Of a DNA stretch of 64,000 nucleotides, positions 63,317 through 64,000 are shown one piece after another. Under the pieces are notes generated by a model, which was given only the letters and a program-made list of their open reading frames with translations, searched no databases and was not told the origin of the DNA. The position numbers and the translations under genes were made by a program. The stretch is taken from positions 1 through 64,000 of the forward strand of contig NZ_WXEY01000003.1 in assembly GCF_009877425.1 (NCBI RefSeq), read 5' to 3'. The stretch is from Heliomicrobium undosum. GTDB taxonomy: Bacteria > Bacillota > Desulfitobacteriia > Heliobacteriales > Heliobacteriaceae. The number at the start of each line of letters is the position of its first letter. Position 1 is the stretch's first letter.

Positions 63317-64000
63317 AGGCTCTCCACCCATTGTAGATAGGAACGGATGGCCTCTTCAAAACCGGCCACATAGCCCTGGGCCAGATACTCCTCCAACAGC
63401 GGCGCCAGGTTGGTGCGCAGTTTTTGCGCCGCCCGCTGATCATCCGCTTCAAGAAAATAGGAGTGACCGGGCACGAGGGCCAAGGCGTCGTCACTGGCGT
63501 ACTCGACGAAGATGGACAGGAGATCGATGAAGGCTTTTTTCATCAGCGGACCGGACTGGCTCTCGACGACGCGGTACTGCGGCCAGAGCTTCACAAAGGC
63601 GAAGCGCCGGCGCACGGCCACATCGACGATGGCGATGCTCCGGTCGGCGCTGTTCATCGTGCCGAGGATATGTAGATTCTCGGGGAGCGACAGTTCCCGG
63701 CCAAAAGGCGCGCCGAAATCGTAGGGGAGAGAGAGCCGGCGCGGCGTCTCCGCTTGCGCTTCCAGCAGATAAATCGCCTCACCGAGGACTTTGGCCAAAT
63801 CGGCCCGGTTGATCTCATCGATATGCAACAGGAACGGCTTTTCCCCGTTCGCGAAGGCCCCCTGGGCCGTCTCCGCCGCCTCCATGAGAAAACCTTTCCG
63901 GGGCGCAAACTGAAGGCCGATGGCTCCGTCGGACTCCACCGGCGCGAGGCCGCCGACGAATTGTTCATAGGTTGTGTTGGCGTGAAACTGGACGGTCATG
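63313..64000 (-). CDS. mcrB: McrB family AAA+ GTPase, C-terminal part (start outside window)
   Basis: At least 228 residues of the C-terminal half. FHANTTYEQFVGGL-type block, Walker B (LLHIDEINRAD) and GTMNSADRSIAIVDVAVRRRF are the McrB motifs. The Walker A motif is to the right of the window. The GTP-driven translocase recruits McrC. It precedes mcrC with a 4-base overlap. Confidence 0.87.
   Translation of the reverse strand, partial: MTVQFHANTTYEQFVGGLAPVESDGAIGLQFAPRKGFLMEAAETAQGAFANGEKPFLLHIDEINRADLAKVLGEAIYLLEAQAETPRRLSLPYDFGAPFGRELSLPENLHILGTMNSADRSIAIVDVAVRRRFAFVKLWPQYRVVESQSGPLMKKAFIDLLSIFVEYASDDALALVPGHSYFLEADDQRAAQKLRTNLAPLLEEYLAQGYVAGFEEAIRSYLQWVESL

Overview
The window (about 64 kb) looks like the chromosome of a G+C-rich, endospore-forming anaerobe of the Clostridia, most probably a heliobacterium (Heliobacterium/Heliomicrobium type). 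The reasons are the siroheme-dependent heme cluster with paired NirJ1/NirJ2 radical SAM genes and paired AhbA/AhbB-type decarboxylases, the spore genes (spoIVA, an alpha/beta small acid-soluble spore protein gene), three T-box motifs, and a Flx-Hdr electron-transfer operon. No photosynthesis gene lies in the window, so the genus is an inference.

Layout. 0-0.6 kb: the end of a HerA-like ATPase gene, poorer in G+C than most of the window. 0.7-5.8 kb: DUF2252, HD-GYP, superoxide dismutase, tatA and polyprenyl diphosphate synthase genes. 5.8-19.3 kb: cytochrome c maturation genes (resB, ccsA), then sirC-like, hemA, hemC, cobA-hemD fusion, nirJ1, hemB, nirJ2, ahbA, ahbB, hemL, and a small membrane-anchored protein with two CxxCH motifs. 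Together these cover glutamyl-tRNA to heme through siroheme, plus heme export and attachment; only a separate iron chelatase is not seen. 19.5-25.4 kb: small hypothetical, EamA and DedA genes, then T-box-controlled ilvBN and fni. 25.5-27.5 kb: a chemoreceptor gene broken by an in-frame TAG. 27.5-37.4 kb: a membrane protein, a SpoIIP-like protein, DUF512, der, plsY, gpsA, a tandem T-box leader, aroF and spoIVA. 37.5-46.9 kb: FMN reductase, dgt, dnaG, rpoD, a tRNA with anticodon CAU, trmK, nif3-like, phosphoesterase, DUF1405, a TVP38 gene and the SASP gene. 46.9-50.4 kb: molybdenum cofactor genes mobA, fdhD, moeA, mobB. 50.6-57.8 kb: an hdrCBA-flxDCBA operon behind a long leader with a possible attenuator.

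57.8-61.8 kb is a sharply AT-rich island bounded by two strong hairpins. It holds a RelA/SpoT-like protein, a DGQHR-motif (DndB-like) protein and two small proteins I do not recognise. It lies directly beside mcrC and mcrB (methylated-DNA restriction), which run off the right end. This island is the best candidate in the window for an undescribed, probably defensive, system.

Two intergenic regions (15.1-15.5 kb and 34.3-34.5 kb) carry copies, in opposite orientation, of one dispersed repeat; the first also has a series of stem-loops. All calls come from reading the sequence. No database search was run.
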